NCBI RefSeq assembly: GCF_050750585.1
Contig: NZ_JBOJLM010000013.1
Span: 41,367 to 105,366 of the forward strand
Direction: 5' to 3'
From: Salinimicrobium sp050750585
GTDB taxonomy: Bacteria; Bacteroidota; Bacteroidia; Flavobacteriales; Flavobacteriaceae
Length of the DNA stretch: 64,000 nt
Each line of letters starts with the position of its first letter. Within the stretch, counting starts at the first letter, position 1. Below the pieces are notes generated by a model that was given only the letters and a program-made list of their open reading frames with translations, ran no database searches and was not told where the DNA came from. Made by a program: the position numbers and the translations under genes. This document shows positions 54,101-61,984 of this stretch, one piece after another.

Positions 54101-57100
54101 CCACACAATTATCTGTATCAGCCACAGGAGCCGGATTAACATACCAATGGTATAGCAATACAACCAATTCTAATACCGGAGGTACTGCGATAAATGGGGC
54201 TACTTCTGCTACTTATACACCAGTAACTACTACGCACGGAATTTTATATTATTATGTGGTGGTCAGTGGAACATGTACTCCGTCACTAACCAGCAACGTT
54301 TCAGGGGCGGTAACCGTGAACGCTCCACCGGCAATCACAGCTCAGCCGTCAACCACTGAACAAATCGTATGTCCTAATGATACTTCAACCCCATTATCAG
54401 TTACAGCTACCGGAACCGGATTGACATATCAGTGGTACAGCAATACAACTAACGCTAATACCGGAGGTACTGCAATTAATGGAGCTACTTCTGCTACTTA
54501 TACTCCTGCAACTACCGCTTCAGGAACCTTATATTATTACGTAACTGTTGAAGGAACCTGTGCGCCTGCAGTGACTAGTAGTGTTGCAGGAGCGGTAACG
54601 GTGAATGCTCCTCCGGAAATCACTGTTCAGCCTTCGACCGCTGAACAAACTTTATGTCTGGAGGATACTGCCACAGAATTATCGGTAACAGCTACAGGAG
54701 CGGGACTCACCTACCAATGGTATAGCAATACGACTAGTTCAAATAGCGGAGGTACCGCAGTTAACGGTGCTACATCTTCTTCCTATACTCCCGCAACAGC
54801 AACAGCCGGAAGCTTATATTATTATGTGGTGGTCAGCGGCACATGTACTCCCGCAGTGTCCAGCAACGTGACAGGCGCGATAACCGTGAATGCTCCTCCG
54901 GAAATCACCGCTCAGCCTTCTGCCACTGAGCAAACCTTATGCCTGGAGGATCCTGCCGCAGAATTGTCGATAACAGCTACAGGAGAAGATCTGACTTATC
55001 AGTGGTACAGCAATTCCACTAACGCTAATTCCGGCGGCACTGCAATTAGCGGAGCTACTTCTGCTACATATACGCCAGTTACTACTTCCTCTGGAACATT
55101 ATATTATTATGTGATTGTTGAAGGAGCCTGCACTCCTGCAGTGACCAGTAGTGTTTCAGGAGCGGTAACTGTGAATGCTCCTCCGGAAATCACCGCTCAG
55201 CCTGCGACCACAGAACAAACCTTATGCCCGGATGATCCTGCTGTAGAATTATCAGTCACAGCAACAGGAGCGGGGCTCACCTACCAATGGTTTAGCAATT
55301 CAACTAACGCTAATACCGGAGGCACTGCAATTAATGGAGCTACTTCTGCTACATATATTCCTGTAACCACTTCTTCAGGAACTTTATACTACTATGCAAT
55401 TGTTAGTGGAACCTGCACTCCTGCAGTGACAAGCAGTGTTTCAGGAGCGGTAACTGTGAATGCTGTCCCGGAAATAACTGATCAGCCTTCGACCACTGAG
55501 CAAACCTTATGTCTGGAGGATCCTGCCGCAGAATTAACGGTAACAGCTACAGGAGAAGACCTAACCTATCAGTGGTACAGCAATTCCACCAATACTAATT
55601 CCGGAGGCACTGCAATTAGTGGAGCCACCTCTTCTATTTATACTCCGGCAACTACTTCTTCCGGAACTTTATATTACTACGTAATTGTTAGCGGAACCTG
55701 TACTCCTGCAGTGACAAGTAATGTTTCAGGCGCGGTAACTGTGAACGAACCTGTAGAAATTATAACAGATCTTGATGATTCGACACCAGTAGAAGCTTGT
55801 GCAGGTTTCCCGGTTGAATTTTCCATAGAATCAACAGGAACCGGTCTGACTTATGAATGGACAAAAGATGGAAATCCCGTTGGAACCAACTCTCCGACCC
55901 TGACAATTGCACAAGTGGCTGCTTCTGATGCAGGTTTATATACGGTTCTGGTTAAGGGGACTGCTCCCTGTGCAGATGTGCAGTCGACAAAAAAAGTAGA
56001 ACTAAAAGTAAATCAAAGTATAATTATCACCAGTCAACCAGAGGCTACCTACCCCGTCTGTCTTGGAGGGAGTGCTGTTGAAATTGCTGTAGTCGCCACC
56101 GGAAACATCTATGACTACGTTTGGAGAAAAAATGGCATCCCAATTTCAGATGGAGCTAAGTATTCGGGTACAGGTACTGCAAATTTGATTATAAAAGATT
56201 TAGCTCTTGAGGATTCCGATAATTATGATGTAGTAATAAGCAGTCCTGAAGGAAGTTGTTCACAAATTATTTCTCATCCTGCCACAGTAACTGTTTATTC
56301 ACCTCCTGAAGTTGAAGCGAGAGAAGATATAGAAGTTTGTAGTACTTCAACGAGTTTAGATCTTGGAACAGGGGCCACTGCCTCAAATTACAGTACTTTG
56401 ATATGGACTACTAACGGACTGGGACAAATTTTAAATGCCACAGATTTGAATGGCGCTACCTATGTGCCTGTGGCAGCAGATTTTGGTAATACTCTTACAT
56501 TTACTTTAACTGCCAAATTAGAGGTTGGAGGTGTTCAGGTATGTGAAGATGCTGTGGATACTAGAAGTCTAACAATAGTAGCCCAACCAGTGATAACTGA
56601 ATTCAGCTACCTCCCCAGCGACAACAGTGCTGTTTCCACAGAATTTTGTGAAACAGATATTACCACCTACACTCCTCATATCGCCGGAAATAATCTTACT
56701 AATGGTACGGGTTTATTTTCAGTAGATGACACTGCTCTTACTATCAACCCAACTACTGGAACCATTACTCCAAATGGTACTAGCCCTGGAGAGTATTCAA
56801 TAACTTATACCTACACCATAACTTCCCAGGAAGCAGGTTGTACAGCTGCAGAAAAGATCTTCAAAGTGACCATAGGAGAGAAACCGGTGGCCGAATTCAC
56901 TTACGGAGAGACACCTTTTTGTAGTGATTCATCAAATACTTCTCCCACTTTTTTAAATGGCGGTGTGGCCGGCATTTTTAGTTCTTCCAAAGAAGGACTG
57001 GTTTTCGTCAATGCATCGACAGGAGAAATTGATTTTGCTGCCAGCACACCAGATACCTATGAAGTTACAAACACTGTAGATTATTCTGCCCAGGGTTGTG

Positions 57101-60100
57101 CTGTAGTTACTCATACGGCACCTATTACCATAAATAAAAAACCTATCCCCGATTTCACATATTCCGAAGCAGAATATTGTTCAGACCCCAATGTTGAGCA
57201 AACAATTATTCCTATTCCTGAAGTTGGTGCAGTTAAAGGAACCTTTAGTTACACTGCTATACCCGAAGGTTCAATTCTTTCCCTTGACACAACTACGGGA
57301 AATATTGATATCATGACCAGTGAAGCCGGTAGTTATATCATAACAAACACAGTAGAAATTGAAGACGACGGGTGTGATGTGGTGGAAGGTTCTTTCTCCA
57401 TTAACATTGAAAAGAGATCTAATCCCTCATTTGAATACACAAGTACGTCCTTTTGCATCTCCACAAAAAGTGCTTCGGTAGTGAGTGGTTTTGAAACCGG
57501 GGGAACTTTCTCCAGTCCTACTCTTGGAAGTAAAATTAACGCTACTACAGGAGCAATTACCTGGACGGAAACAGATGACATTACCGGCCCTCATGAGATT
57601 ACATATACTATTTCGGGAAAAGGGCTTTGTGAAGACGTTAGCAGTACGGTTGACATAGTTATTGATCCATTACCAGTTGGCGGGAAATTAGCTTTTGAAG
57701 ATCTTGTTAATACTAATAACAACGGCAGGATCTTCATGATATGTGAAGGGGCGACTTCTGGATATTTACCCATAACCTTATCAGGTCATACAGGAAACAT
57801 CCTGGCATGGAAATATAGTATAAACGGTGCTCCATGGATCACTATACCCGGAGAGGAGGGAAATTTTACCGGCAATGTGTTATCTGCCTCTACAATACAG
57901 GGTTTAAACCTACCTGAAACAACAGTGTTTAGGGTAGAAATAGGTAGTGGGGCCTGTAGCCCTAATGTTTTCTCCCAAACTGCAATTCTGAGTGTTATTC
58001 CAACAGATATAACTCCCAGCCCCGTAACAGTAAGTGAAAGTGTTGTCTGTTTGGGAGATACGGTAACCTTAAGCTCAGAAACAGGTTACACTAACAGCGT
58101 TCCCACAGTTGAAAACGGGAATTTTGATAATGCAGGACTTAAAAATAAAGGATGGCGTTTTAGACTCGATGGGAAGGATATGAACTTCGAAACCAACGCT
58201 AACAATACCAATCAGGATTTTTGGTCAAGAGCTACTCCACATAATTTTAATACTGCAAATTATAATACGAGTCCATACTCAATGAGTCCTATGAGGTGGG
58301 ATGCCGGAATTGAAGATGGAAATAAGGGATTTGCAATGGTATCAGGTGACCACAATGCTACCATGGAAACGAACATTTTTAGTATAGGAGCAATGGATCA
58401 GGCAATTGTAACTTTCGATCAGGCCTACAACCTAACACCCGGAGCCACAATAACTGTAGAAATTTCTGAAGATGGAGGACAAAACTATGAAACTGTTCTA
58501 TTCAGCATAAGCGGAAGTGCAACCAGCGGCAATTACAGTAGTTTTGGAACCGGCACTCCCCAATCCCGGCTTAAGAACAAAATGGTGTTAGATCTCGGCA
58601 ATTACCTGGGAAAAAGCAATCTGAGATTGAAATTTACCTTTGACGGTGCAAGAGATGGTGATATTTGGGCTGTAGATGGTATAAAATTACCTGAAGGTCC
58701 CAGAAATGTTACTATTGAATGGAATGATTATACAAATCCTCAACAGGTTATTCCTATTGGAACTACTAATTCAGTTCAATATGCCCCAAAACAAATTGGT
58801 CTTAATGTTTTTGAAGTAAAGACAAAATTAGTTTTCGACTCCACCGGAAATGCCTGTGAGGTAGCCGAAAATGCCGAAAACATAGAAGTTTTTGTTTTTG
58901 ATAAATACACCACCTCGGTCTCAGCAGAATATGGTAGCTGCGGAAATTTTGAAGCCCAACTTTCTGCTTCAGTATTAAATGGGAAGAATGAGCCCGTGAT
59001 CAGTTACCCCACTCCAGACGGTTTTGTGGGTAAATGGTCTATTGAAGGAGCAGGGGCAACTTTAGTGGATTCTAATCCCACTGATAATATTGCGGCGGAA
59101 AATGATCCTAATGCTACGCTTCTTACCACAGCAGCAGGAACATACAATGTATCATGGATCCTTGAACCTACAGAGGTAGACGAAAATGGTAACCTTTATG
59201 AAAATCCGGAAACCTGTGCTCCAGATGTAAGTCCATTAGAAGTGGTTATCGCCGGCTGCATTGCTTTGGACTTTGATGGACAAGATGATCACATAATTAT
59301 TGATGATCCATATAATAATGTAGTGAGTTTTGAAGCCTGGATACGACCTGCCGTTGCCGGTGGAACTATTATCTCTGGACCAAATTTCAACATTAGCACA
59401 CCAAATGCTGTCACTCCAAATTCCAGATGGTATCACATAGCAATTTCCAATGGTAAATTGTACCTGGATGGAATTGAAAGATCAAATTTAGCTTTGGGTA
59501 ATGGGAATGGTTCCCGAACCGTGATTGGAGCCGAACTGGTTAACGGGGAAGCTCAAAATTTATTTTCGGGCTGGATAGAGGAAGTTAGGTTATGGAATAA
59601 AGCACTTACTGTTGAACAGATTAGATTTATGATGAATCAGCGTCTTATTGCGAATGGCACTCAAATGGGAGAACAAATTCTTATGAATGTACCCGGCGGA
59701 CTGAATTATTCAGACCTGGCAGGATACTACAGGCTGATCTCGGCAACACCCGAACCTTTACCCACTAGTCCAGTAATTTTCTTACCAGAAGATATGCCTC
59801 TTGATGGGTTAACCCCAGATCGTGCTGCAACAGCATCTCCGGGAAGGTTAGTCAATATGGAAACGAATCAGGAGAATACTGCACCCCTTCCCTATTATTC
59901 TGGTAAAGATGGAATTTGGGGAACAGATGATACCTGGTTGCGCCCTGAAGTTTGGGACCCTCCGCATACAGGTACTATTGATTGGAACATAGTAAAAACT
60001 TCTCATCATATCACTTCCGGTAATCGGGACATTACAGTCCTGGGCTTATTATCTGAAAGTAATGTACTTGATATGGAAGGAGCGAATCCCACAGGATGGA

Positions 60101-61839
60101 CGAGCGGTGGAAGTGGAAATAGACTTTTTATCTCCCATTACCTCCTGCTTGATGGTATTATTGACCTCAATGGAGAATCACAACTTATTCAACCTGATGG
60201 AAGTATCGTAGATCAGACTTCGGGTATAAACCGGGAAATAACAGGTTTCCTGGATAGAGACCAACAAGGAACTGCCAGCAGCTATAATTACAATTACTGG
60301 TCTTCCCCTGTAAGTCCCGGAAGCCTTAACGCCGATTATTCTGTAGGAACAGTTATGATGGATGGCACAACCCCCACCCCCGCTAAGATCAATTTTGGCA
60401 ACGCCTACAATCACGCCGATGCAGGTTTTACAAACCCGCGCAAAGTGAGTGCTTACTGGCTTCACAAGTTTCATGGTACGGCAAATAATTACTTTAGGTG
60501 GGAACATATTGGAAGTACAGGAGCTTTGCAAGTGGGGGAAGGCTACAGTATGAAAGGTACCTCTGGTAGTGCAGCTATACTCGACCCACAAAACTATACC
60601 TTTAGAGGGCTCCCAAACAACGGTACCATTTTAATGGAAACTATGAATGCCACGGGCACAGGAGAAAATTATCTTTTAGGGAATCCATATCCCTCTGCTA
60701 TTGATGCCGATGAATTTATTCTAGACAATATGCGAGACGTCATCAATGGCCGAAATACTTCCAACGTCTTTAACGGAACCATCTATTTCTGGTCCCATTT
60801 TGCCAATAAAACTCATTATCTCGAAGAATATATTGGCGGCTATGCTACCTATAATCTCTCAGGCGGTGTAATTGCTGTGGCTATAGATGACCGGATTAAT
60901 GCTACTGAAGATGAAGGCGGGCGCATTCCGCAGCAGTTCATTCCGGTAGGCCAGGGCTTTTTTGTCAATACCCGCTTAGATCCTGAAATTGTAAATATTT
61001 CAAATATAACTATCCATGGCGGACAGGTTACTTTCAGGAATAATCAAAGACTATTTATTACTGAAAATGATGCTAAAAAATCAGTTTTTCACTCCCAGGA
61101 AAAGAAAGAAATTTCTGGAATTGAGGGTACAAATACCTCAAAGGCAGAACAACAGCGTATTTGGCTGAAATTTAAATCTCCAAAAGGATATTACCGACAA
61201 ATCTTAGTCACTGCCGATCCCAATGCTACCGATAACTTCGATTTGGGTTATGACGCCCCTCTTATTGAAAATAATGTTGAAGATATGTACTGGTACTTTA
61301 ACAATAACGAATTTGTGATACAGGGAGTAGAAGATTTTAATGTGGAGCGGGAACTTCAGCTGGGGGTGAAGATAAAAGAACAAGGAGTTGTAAAGATTAG
61401 CATAGATAGATTGGGTAACATTGCAGAAGATCAGGAAATATTCCTGAAAGACAGCATCACAGGCACAATTCATAATTTAAAAAACGAACCATATACTATA
61501 GAAGTTGAAGAAGGTGTCTTTACAGATCGTTTTAAACTGGTCTTTAAAGATGATGAAACACCTGTAGTAGAACCCGAAGATCCGGTTGTTGTAGACGATG
61601 GGCCTTTCAAAGTCCAGTACCTGAATGAAGACAGAATCATTTTAATTAAAAATCCCGAACTGATAAAGGTCAATAGAATCTATCTGAACAACCTTACAGG
61701 ACAGCAGGTTCACGTCTATTACAATATCCCGTTAACAATAAAAGAAGAGCTACCTGTAGAACGCTTTAGTGCTGGAGTATATATTCTGAAGCTGCATACA
61801 GCACAGGGAATCATTACCAAAAAAGTAATTCTGGAGTAA
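51160..61839 (+). CDS. Giant T9SS-secreted adhesin-like surface protein
   Basis: A 3559-residue secreted protein. The order is: signal peptide (to about 24, ILGWGQ), an Ig-like domain, six 93-residue PKD-like repeats (114-670), further Ig/PKD-like domains, six 95-residue Ig-like repeats (960-1529; ITAQPS..LTYQWYSN..SATYTP..LYYYV), two I-set-like domains, several PKD-like domains, a jelly-roll domain (about 2310-2510; PTVENGNFDNAGL..WAVDGI), a LamG/concanavalin-like domain (about 2700-2840; LDFDGQDDHIIIDD..SGWIEEVRLWN), a long C-terminal region and a type A T9SS sorting domain (last 80 residues, SAGVYILKLHTAQGIITKKVIL). An adhesion or biofilm role is inferred from the architecture. The ATG at 51160 was chosen over a GTG 6 bases earlier. 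Confidence 0.9.
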   Translation: MVKKLFLKVFTFWAFILTSILGWGQCPTSVNITASPGTTICAGEPVEFTAALDGTGTNLLYQWQVNGVNEGSKTSSNTFTGNTLQDGHTVRVVVTADCLATPLTSNSLAVTVNPIPTVTTANTATICSGTGPNIALNASTPSSFSWTVGTVTGGITGASAGSGSTINQILTNPSSSAAGTVQYIVTPTATTGNCEGYPYTITVTVNPKPLVTTTNSITVCSGTSPNISLSASTPSSFSWTVGSITGGITGASAGSGSTINQTLTNTGNTTGTVQYVVTPTANAGSCTGAPYTITVTVNSKPTITTASSATICSETSPNIPLTASTPSTFSWTVGSITGGITGASAGSGSTINQTLTNPSSSSAGTVQYIVTPTAATGNCAGEPYTITVTVNPKPTVTTANSATICSGASPNIPLTASTPGTFSWTVGSNTGNISGASAGSGSTINQTLTNPGNSTAGTVQYIVTPTATTGSCEGEPYTITVTVNPEPTVTTANSATVCSGASPNIPLTASTPSTFSWIVGSNTGNISGASAGNGSTIDQTLTNPSNSSAGTVQYIVTPTATTGSCEGEPYTITVTVNPKPTVTTANSATVCSGFGPNISLAASTPGSFSWTVGTVTGGITGASAGNGSTINQTLINPSNSTAGTVEYIVTPTANAENCAGEPYTITVTVNPTLIPSVTISSTSTDICTSTASGSTPVTFTATPVHGGASPTYEWRRNGSGISGATGATYTASSLADGSQISVVMTSNATCGSPVTATSNVITIKGYTPPATPVFDPVPTQGGPVNTTLLCPPNTGLVYKVASDPNVTSYNWTLPTGWVITAGAETNSITINNSNLNAGTYNLVATAMNACGSSSTTLPVTIEKAASVYAGADTSICMNGSYSITDSDYSGYINSGGQNAPTWTVSPAGSGSFSNIKAKNPTFTPSKDFIGSITLTLTSTKTTGNFNCAQLSDKMILTVNAPPAITAQPSTTAQILCLNAAATQLSVSATGAGLTYQWYSNTTNSNTGGTAINGATSATYTPVTTTHGILYYYVVVSGTCTPSLTSNVSGAVTVNAPPAITAQPSTTEQIVCPNDTSTPLSVTATGTGLTYQWYSNTTNANTGGTAINGATSATYTPATTASGTLYYYVTVEGTCAPAVTSSVAGAVTVNAPPEITVQPSTAEQTLCLEDTATELSVTATGAGLTYQWYSNTTSSNSGGTAVNGATSSSYTPATATAGSLYYYVVVSGTCTPAVSSNVTGAITVNAPPEITAQPSATEQTLCLEDPAAELSITATGEDLTYQWYSNSTNANSGGTAISGATSATYTPVTTSSGTLYYYVIVEGACTPAVTSSVSGAVTVNAPPEITAQPATTEQTLCPDDPAVELSVTATGAGLTYQWFSNSTNANTGGTAINGATSATYIPVTTSSGTLYYYAIVSGTCTPAVTSSVSGAVTVNAVPEITDQPSTTEQTLCLEDPAAELTVTATGEDLTYQWYSNSTNTNSGGTAISGATSSIYTPATTSSGTLYYYVIVSGTCTPAVTSNVSGAVTVNEPVEIITDLDDSTPVEACAGFPVEFSIESTGTGLTYEWTKDGNPVGTNSPTLTIAQVAASDAGLYTVLVKGTAPCADVQSTKKVELKVNQSIIITSQPEATYPVCLGGSAVEIAVVATGNIYDYVWRKNGIPISDGAKYSGTGTANLIIKDLALEDSDNYDVVISSPEGSCSQIISHPATVTVYSPPEVEAREDIEVCSTSTSLDLGTGATASNYSTLIWTTNGLGQILNATDLNGATYVPVAADFGNTLTFTLTAKLEVGGVQVCEDAVDTRSLTIVAQPVITEFSYLPSDNSAVSTEFCETDITTYTPHIAGNNLTNGTGLFSVDDTALTINPTTGTITPNGTSPGEYSITYTYTITSQEAGCTAAEKIFKVTIGEKPVAEFTYGETPFCSDSSNTSPTFLNGGVAGIFSSSKEGLVFVNASTGEIDFAASTPDTYEVTNTVDYSAQGCAVVTHTAPITINKKPIPDFTYSEAEYCSDPNVEQTIIPIPEVGAVKGTFSYTAIPEGSILSLDTTTGNIDIMTSEAGSYIITNTVEIEDDGCDVVEGSFSINIEKRSNPSFEYTSTSFCISTKSASVVSGFETGGTFSSPTLGSKINATTGAITWTETDDITGPHEITYTISGKGLCEDVSSTVDIVIDPLPVGGKLAFEDLVNTNNNGRIFMICEGATSGYLPITLSGHTGNILAWKYSINGAPWITIPGEEGNFTGNVLSASTIQGLNLPETTVFRVEIGSGACSPNVFSQTAILSVIPTDITPSPVTVSESVVCLGDTVTLSSETGYTNSVPTVENGNFDNAGLKNKGWRFRLDGKDMNFETNANNTNQDFWSRATPHNFNTANYNTSPYSMSPMRWDAGIEDGNKGFAMVSGDHNATMETNIFSIGAMDQAIVTFDQAYNLTPGATITVEISEDGGQNYETVLFSISGSATSGNYSSFGTGTPQSRLKNKMVLDLGNYLGKSNLRLKFTFDGARDGDIWAVDGIKLPEGPRNVTIEWNDYTNPQQVIPIGTTNSVQYAPKQIGLNVFEVKTKLVFDSTGNACEVAENAENIEVFVFDKYTTSVSAEYGSCGNFEAQLSASVLNGKNEPVISYPTPDGFVGKWSIEGAGATLVDSNPTDNIAAENDPNATLLTTAAGTYNVSWILEPTEVDENGNLYENPETCAPDVSPLEVVIAGCIALDFDGQDDHIIIDDPYNNVVSFEAWIRPAVAGGTIISGPNFNISTPNAVTPNSRWYHIAISNGKLYLDGIERSNLALGNGNGSRTVIGAELVNGEAQNLFSGWIEEVRLWNKALTVEQIRFMMNQRLIANGTQMGEQILMNVPGGLNYSDLAGYYRLISATPEPLPTSPVIFLPEDMPLDGLTPDRAATASPGRLVNMETNQENTAPLPYYSGKDGIWGTDDTWLRPEVWDPPHTGTIDWNIVKTSHHITSGNRDITVLGLLSESNVLDMEGANPTGWTSGGSGNRLFISHYLLLDGIIDLNGESQLIQPDGSIVDQTSGINREITGFLDRDQQGTASSYNYNYWSSPVSPGSLNADYSVGTVMMDGTTPTPAKINFGNAYNHADAGFTNPRKVSAYWLHKFHGTANNYFRWEHIGSTGALQVGEGYSMKGTSGSAAILDPQNYTFRGLPNNGTILMETMNATGTGENYLLGNPYPSAIDADEFILDNMRDVINGRNTSNVFNGTIYFWSHFANKTHYLEEYIGGYATYNLSGGVIAVAIDDRINATEDEGGRIPQQFIPVGQGFFVNTRLDPEIVNISNITIHGGQVTFRNNQRLFITENDAKKSVFHSQEKKEISGIEGTNTSKAEQQRIWLKFKSPKGYYRQILVTADPNATDNFDLGYDAPLIENNVEDMYWYFNNNEFVIQGVEDFNVERELQLGVKIKEQGVVKISIDRLGNIAEDQEIFLKDSITGTIHNLKNEPYTIEVEEGVFTDRFKLVFKDDETPVVEPEDPVVVDDGPFKVQYLNEDRIILIKNPELIKVNRIYLNNLTGQQVHVYYNIPLTIKEELPVERFSAGVYILKLHTAQGIITKKVILE
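51499..53169 (+). repeat. Six tandem 279-bp PKD-like repeats
   Basis: Units start at 51499, 51778, 52054 (the unit before it is 3 bases short), 52333, 52612 and 52891. Each encodes PxPTVTTANSATxCSG...ASAGSGSTINQTLTNP...YTITVTVN. The six copies are highly similar at DNA level, consistent with recent or ongoing homogenisation. Confidence 0.9.
54037..55746 (+). repeat. Six tandem 285-bp Ig-like repeats
   Basis: Units start exactly 285 bases apart at 54037, 54322, 54607, 54892, 55177 and 55462. Each encodes APPEITAQPS...LTYQWYSN..GGTAINGATSATYTP...LYYYV...SGAVTVN. Confidence 0.92.
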
Positions 61840-61900
61840 ATCGACTTTAAAGAATACTTACTAAAATTTTCTTAGCTTTATGCACTTTAGCCAAGTTTGG

Positions 61901-61950
61901 AGCCTTTAATCTATTAAAATAAAGTAAAAATTTAAGGCTTTGTTTTTTTT
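61901..61950 (+). terminator. Possible terminator after the giant adhesin gene
   Basis: AGCCTTTAA and TTTAAGGCT can pair (AGCCTT core) across a 21-base AT-rich loop, followed by TTG and eight T. The loop is large, so confidence is modest. Confidence 0.45.
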
Positions 61951-61984
61951 CCTACTTTTACCACCTGATTTCTAATGGTTTGGT